From an uncultured bacterium (GTDB lineage Bacteria > Spirochaetota > Brevinematia > DTOW01): a stretch of 9,606 nucleotides of DNA. A program made the position numbers and the translations under genes. Under the pieces are notes generated by a model. That model made no database searches. It saw only the letters and a program-made list of their open reading frames with translations, and was not told the DNA's origin. The stretch lies in contig CALFVP010000058.1 in NCBI GenBank assembly GCA_937928175.1, positions 1-9,606 on the forward strand. The letters run 5' to 3'. Of the stretch, positions 6,936-9,606 are shown piece by piece (position 1 is the stretch's first letter; each line of letters starts with the position of its first letter).

Positions 6936-7343
6936 ATGAAGTTTGTTGCATTTTCAGTGTATAACCAAAAATACGCAATTGATATACTTAATACTGTTGA
7001 AGTTTTAACCATGCCACAATACCTGGAAATTCCACATTCCTACGAATTTATTGAAGGAGTAGTAGAAATAAGAGGAGAAATAATACCAGTAATAAACTTA
7101 AGGAAAAAATTTGGAATAAACGAAGATAACAAATCAAAATCTTACTTAATAATAGTCGAATCTTCTTCAAAAAAATACGGTCTTAAGGTAGACACAATAG
7201 AAGGTGTAATAGATGCTAACCAAAATGAAATATCCTCATCTCAAGAGCTAGGAGAAATAAGCAGTGAATACATAACATCAGTAATAAGAAAACAAAACGA
7301 CTTATTCATAGTTATAGATGTTCCTAAACTTCTAAAAATATAA
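6936..7343 (+). CDS. cheW: CheW-like chemotaxis coupling protein
   Basis: 135 residues from the ATG at 6936. A longer reading from a TTG at 6900 would add 12 residues that do not resemble CheW and overlap promoter elements. The protein begins MKFVAFSVYNQKYAIDI, typical of a CheW first strand, followed by IEGVVEIRGEIIPVINLRK (39-57), the family hallmark (G-x-x-x-x-RG-x-x-x-PVI-x-LR), and YGLKVDTIEGVI in the second half. CheW bridges chemoreceptors and the kinase CheA at the cytoplasmic membrane. At 135 residues it is a single, compact CheW domain with no extra output domain. No cheA or receptor gene is nearby, so it is either one of several CheW paralogues or an orphan copy. There is no ribosome-binding site; the -10 box ends 6 bases upstream. 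The TPR-like gene starts 13 bases after the stop, likely in the same transcript. Confidence 0.92.
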   Translation: MKFVAFSVYNQKYAIDILNTVEVLTMPQYLEIPHSYEFIEGVVEIRGEIIPVINLRKKFGINEDNKSKSYLIIVESSSKKYGLKVDTIEGVIDANQNEISSSQELGEISSEYITSVIRKQNDLFIVIDVPKLLKI

Positions 7344-7356
7344 AGAGAATTAAATT

Positions 7357-7728
7357 ATGACAGAAAAAGAAAGAATTGAACTTATAAGAAAAGGGAATCA
7401 ACTATTTAATGAAGGCAAAATAGAGCAAGCGGCTAAAATATTCTTAGAAACAAATTACAAAGATGGACTTGTAAGAGTTGGGGATTACTACTTCTACCAA
7501 GAAAAACGATCGTTTAAAGCTTTTTTCTACTACAAAAAAGCAAATTACTCAAAAAGATTAGAAGAAGTTTATAAAAAATGGGCTGAAGTAATTCATTTCT
7601 TGCTAGAAGAAGATAAAAAATCTCAAAACCAAGATACTCAAGAAGAATTAAACCAAAAAGTTATCTCTAAAAATGAAAACGAAAAAATAAAAAAATACGA
7701 ATTCCCTAAAATTGATACTAATTTCTAA
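7357..7728 (+). CDS. small TPR-like protein of unknown function, downstream of cheW
   Basis: 123 residues, no signal peptide, probably cytoplasmic. The first half resembles one or two degenerate TPR helical pairs: IRKGNQLFNEGKIEQAAKIF (10-29), followed by KDGLVRVGDYYFYQEKRSFK (35-54) and AFFYYKKANY (55-64). After residue 86 the sequence becomes a low-complexity Lys/Glu/Gln/Asn tail that is probably disordered. TPR helices usually serve as protein-binding surfaces; no enzyme motif is visible. It follows cheW by 13 bases with only a weak AGAG before its ATG, so it is probably co-transcribed with and perhaps translationally coupled to cheW. The GNELF-KG-AAKIF / YKDGL-R-GDYY pattern is one I associate with conserved hypothetical proteins of spirochaetes, from memory. 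A role in chemotaxis is inferred only from position. Confidence 0.72.
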   Translation: MTEKERIELIRKGNQLFNEGKIEQAAKIFLETNYKDGLVRVGDYYFYQEKRSFKAFFYYKKANYSKRLEEVYKKWAEVIHFLLEEDKKSQNQDTQEELNQKVISKNENEKIKKYEFPKIDTNF

Positions 7729-7744
7729 TTCCAATTGTTCAAAG

Positions 7745-8944
7745 TTACTTTTGTAAATTTGAGTGTTTTAAAACATATTTAACTATGGCTTTTGCTACCT
7801 TAAGTTTATTTCCTTTAAACGTTGCTCTCTTACCATCTTTACTAAATATAGTTACCTTATTGTACTTATTCCCCATTGGGTTAAAAACAACTTTACTGTT
7901 TGATACCTCAATGGTATTAGCAACTATAAAATCTAGATTTTTTTCTTCCATTTTTTTAATTGCATACTCTTCAACATCACCACTACCTAAAGCAAAACCA
8001 ACAATTATCTGTTTTCCTTTGCAAGATGATACAGTTTTAAGAATATCGGGAGTTTTTTCTAACTTTATTTCACTTATTTCTTCTTTAGATATTTTACCTA
8101 ATACCGTTTTAACTGGTCTAAAATCCGAAACGGCTGCCGACATAAACAAAATATCGCATAATTCAATCTCTTTTTTTGTAGCTTCTAACATTTCTTCTGT
8201 TGATGTAACCTTAATGGATCTTACAAAACTAAAAGGCTTATACTTCATTTCACCATGAACCAAACATACATTACCACCCTCCAAGTAAGATACTAAAGCA
8301 AGTGATAATCCCATCATACCAGATGAATCGTTAGATATAAACCTAACGTTATCTATATACTCTTTTGTAGCACCAGCAGTTATTAAAATGTTTTTACCCT
8401 TAAGACAACCATTTTCATTCCTTAGTATAGAGTAAAGTATTTTATTTTCATTTGGTAATCTACCTTTCCCAACTCCTTCAAGTGGCGAAGCAAACAAACC
8501 TTCTTCAGGTTCTAAAACTTTCCAACCGTAATTAATAAGTTTACTAACATTTTCCTGTATTATAGGATTAGCCCACATCTCTTTATTCATTGCAGGTACT
8601 ACAATCCTCTTTTTTGAATAAGGAAACGAAACAGCCAAAGTTGTCAAAAGATCATCACATATACCATTTGCTATCTTAGATATAACGTTAGCAGTTGCAG
8701 GTAAAACAACAAAAACATCACCCCACTTAGCTAAAGTTATGTGTATAAGAGGATCATCTGTGTTAAAATTATCTACGTAAACTTTATTCCTTGATATAGA
8801 TTGAAAAAGTATCGGAGAAATGAATTTAGTAGCATTAACAGACATCAAAACCCTAACTTCATTACCACCTTTAACTAACTTCCTTATTATTCCCAAAACT
8901 TTGTATATACTTACACTACTACTAACACCTATAACAATATTCAT
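7745..8944 (-). CDS. coaBC: bifunctional phosphopantothenoylcysteine decarboxylase / phosphopantothenate-cysteine ligase
   Basis: 399 residues from the ATG at 8944. A TTG one codon earlier is possible, but ATG is the better start. CoaBC (Dfp) carries out two consecutive steps of coenzyme A synthesis in the cytoplasm: CTP-dependent joining of cysteine to 4'-phosphopantothenate, then FMN-dependent decarboxylation. The CoaC domain is about 1-178: H68 in PLIHITLAKWGD is the catalytic histidine, followed by LPATANVISKIANGICDDLL (81-100) and PAMNKEMW (117-124). The CoaB domain starts at about 185: NILITAGATKEYID (185-198), VRFISNDSSGMMG (200-212), AAVSDFRP (270-277) with K284 near the expected active-site lysine, and LDFIVANTI (337-345). 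The substrate flap reads FASPLEGVGKGRL, with serine where E. coli has its flap cysteine in ACG-GRM. It converges on the TPR-like gene with a 16-base gap. No ribosome-binding site; the -10 box ends 6 bases before ATG. Confidence 0.95.
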   Translation of the reverse strand: MNIVIGVSSSVSIYKVLGIIRKLVKGGNEVRVLMSVNATKFISPILFQSISRNKVYVDNFNTDDPLIHITLAKWGDVFVVLPATANVISKIANGICDDLLTTLAVSFPYSKKRIVVPAMNKEMWANPIIQENVSKLINYGWKVLEPEEGLFASPLEGVGKGRLPNENKILYSILRNENGCLKGKNILITAGATKEYIDNVRFISNDSSGMMGLSLALVSYLEGGNVCLVHGEMKYKPFSFVRSIKVTSTEEMLEATKKEIELCDILFMSAAVSDFRPVKTVLGKISKEEISEIKLEKTPDILKTVSSCKGKQIIVGFALGSGDVEEYAIKKMEEKNLDFIVANTIEVSNSKVVFNPMGNKYNKVTIFSKDGKRATFKGNKLKVAKAIVKYVLKHSNLQK

Positions 8945-8950
8945 CAAATT

Positions 8951-8980
8951 AATTTAACAGTAAAACACCCTTACTATCCA
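8951..8980 (-). promoter_or_regulatory. promoter of coaBC, leaderless geometry
   Basis: On the minus strand TGGATA (8980-8975; 4 of 6), an 18-base spacer and TAAATT (8956-8951; 4 of 6) lie 6 bases before the ATG at 8944. The spacing matches the cheW and dehydrogenase promoters. An A/T palindrome AAATTAATTT (8946-8955) overlaps the -10 and start region but is too simple to call an operator. Confidence 0.42.
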
Positions 8981-9059
8981 CTAAAACAAAACAACAATTC
9001 AAAATTTCATTTCTACATAAAAATCACCACCAAAATTATTGTTTCAATCTTTTGTAAGT

Positions 9060-9089
9060 TTGAAAAAAATTATACAGATTAGATAAATT
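9060..9089 (+). promoter_or_regulatory. promoter of the 2-hydroxyacid dehydrogenase gene
   Basis: TTGAAA (9060-9065), an 18-base spacer and TAAATT (9084-9089) are followed by TTTACT and an ATG at 9096, exactly as before cheW. Transcription should start around 9095-9097, leaving a leader of about 17 bases to the ATG at 9113. Confidence 0.5.
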
Positions 9090-9100
9090 TTTACTATGTT

Positions 9101-9107
9101 AAGGAGG
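9101..9107 (+). promoter_or_regulatory. strong ribosome-binding site of the dehydrogenase gene
   Basis: AAGGAGG ends 5 bases before the ATG at 9113 and fixes the start of the dehydrogenase. The same bases are AGG-AGG codons of a possible short upstream ORF starting at 9096. Confidence 0.85.
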
Positions 9108-9112
9108 ATAAC

Positions 9113-9606
9113 ATGGCAAAGATAGTATTTTTTGAATTAAAAGAACAATGGGAAAAAAGTTTCTATCAGAAAGAACTAAAAGAACATGAATTAAAATTTT
9201 TTAGACAAACGATACAAGAAACTAAAAAAGAACATTACATAGATGCAGATATAATATCAACGTTTATATATTCAAAAGTTTCAAAGGACATAATCGATAA
9301 TTTTAAAAACTTGAAACTCATATCAACAAGATCAACTGGTTTTGATCACATTGACTACAGATACGCAAAAGATAAAGGTATTCACGTAACGAATGTACCA
9401 AACTACGGTGAAAATACCGTAGCAGAACATACGTTTGCTTTAATACTTTCTCTTTCTAGAAACATACATAAAACATACGTAAGAACAATAAGAGGTGATT
9501 TTTCTTTGGAAGGACTTAGAGGTTTTGATTTAAGAGGTAAAAGAATAGGAATAATTGGTACCGGTAAGATAGGATTACACGTTATAAAAATGGCTCTCGG
9601 TTTCGG
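9113..9606 (+). CDS. D-isomer-specific 2-hydroxyacid dehydrogenase, 3'-truncated by window edge
   Basis: 164 residues are visible before the sequence ends; family members are usually about 310-340, so roughly half is missing. The N-terminal part is the substrate/catalytic domain: ISTRSTGFDHIDY (70-82) and VTNVPNYGENTVAEHTFALI (92-111) are hallmark segments of D-lactate and related dehydrogenases. The Rossmann fold begins with IGIIGTGKIGLHV (145-157), containing the NAD-binding GxGxxG (G149, G151, G154). The catalytic Arg, Glu and His would lie beyond the edge. Such enzymes reduce 2-oxoacids such as pyruvate to D-2-hydroxyacids with NADH in the cytoplasm. The VPNYGENTVAEH wording fits the D-lactate-dehydrogenase-like branch better than the serine-pathway phosphoglycerate dehydrogenase, but the substrate is not settled. 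The gene diverges from coaBC across a 168-base spacer. Confidence 0.92.
   Translation, partial: MAKIVFFELKEQWEKSFYQKELKEHELKFFRQTIQETKKEHYIDADIISTFIYSKVSKDIIDNFKNLKLISTRSTGFDHIDYRYAKDKGIHVTNVPNYGENTVAEHTFALILSLSRNIHKTYVRTIRGDFSLEGLRGFDLRGKRIGIIGTGKIGLHVIKMALGF

Noticed and set aside
7728..7745. Bidirectional terminator between the convergent TPR-like and coaBC genes
   Set aside because: Only 4-bp A/T stems can be drawn here, and none has a T-run; likewise the 1-base gap at 3566 leaves no room for one.
7785..8258. Plus-strand ORF of 157 codons opposite coaBC
   Set aside because: Sits entirely antisense to well-conserved CoaB motifs and shows no protein family features.

Overview
The window is AT-rich bacterial chromosome, densely coded, with nine genes and no RNA genes, CRISPR arrays, insertion sequences or phage genes that I can see. 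It probably comes from a diderm: it encodes an RND exporter, an MCE/MlaD-type lipid-transfer protein and an exported alkaline phosphatase. Three things point weakly to a spirochaete-like, possibly thermophilic lineage. These are a CheW gene followed by a small TPR-like protein, an exported aromatic-rich protein that resembles spirochaetal hypothetical proteins I recall, and a very strong strand compositional skew. I cannot confirm the taxon without a search.

Layout: a 5'-truncated beta-carbonic-anhydrase-like gene (1-324, +) is followed by a regulatory gap holding a consensus promoter and a perfect TetR-type inverted repeat. This drives a lone RND transporter (491-3565, +). The exporter ends one base from a convergent three-gene minus-strand operon, transcribed from about 5600 down to 3567: archease, a single-pass MCE protein with a long helical tail, and an exported protein of unknown function. 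A divergent promoter region (5590-5726) separates it from a PhoA-type alkaline phosphatase (5727-6890, +), then cheW (6936-7343, +) and a small TPR-like partner (7357-7728, +). CoaBC (7745-8944, -) converges on these. A second divergent region (8945-9112) leads into a D-2-hydroxyacid dehydrogenase gene cut by the right edge (9113-9606, +).

The genes do not form one pathway; most are housekeeping or envelope functions in short transcription units. The interesting layer is expression. Only the RND and dehydrogenase genes have a full AAGGAGG ribosome-binding site. Alkaline phosphatase, cheW, coaBC and perhaps archease have no such site, and instead have a sigma70-like -10 box ending 6-8 bases before ATG, the geometry of leaderless transcripts. 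The cheW and dehydrogenase promoters share spacing and an ATTTTTACTATG element. In cheW that ATG starts the protein. In front of the dehydrogenase it would open a nine-codon leaderless upstream ORF that overlaps the ribosome-binding site and start codon. In addition, the plus strand is C- and A-rich and the minus strand G- and T-rich in genes and spacers alike, suggesting that the minus strand is the leading strand. All promoter and transcription-start statements are predictions from sequence.
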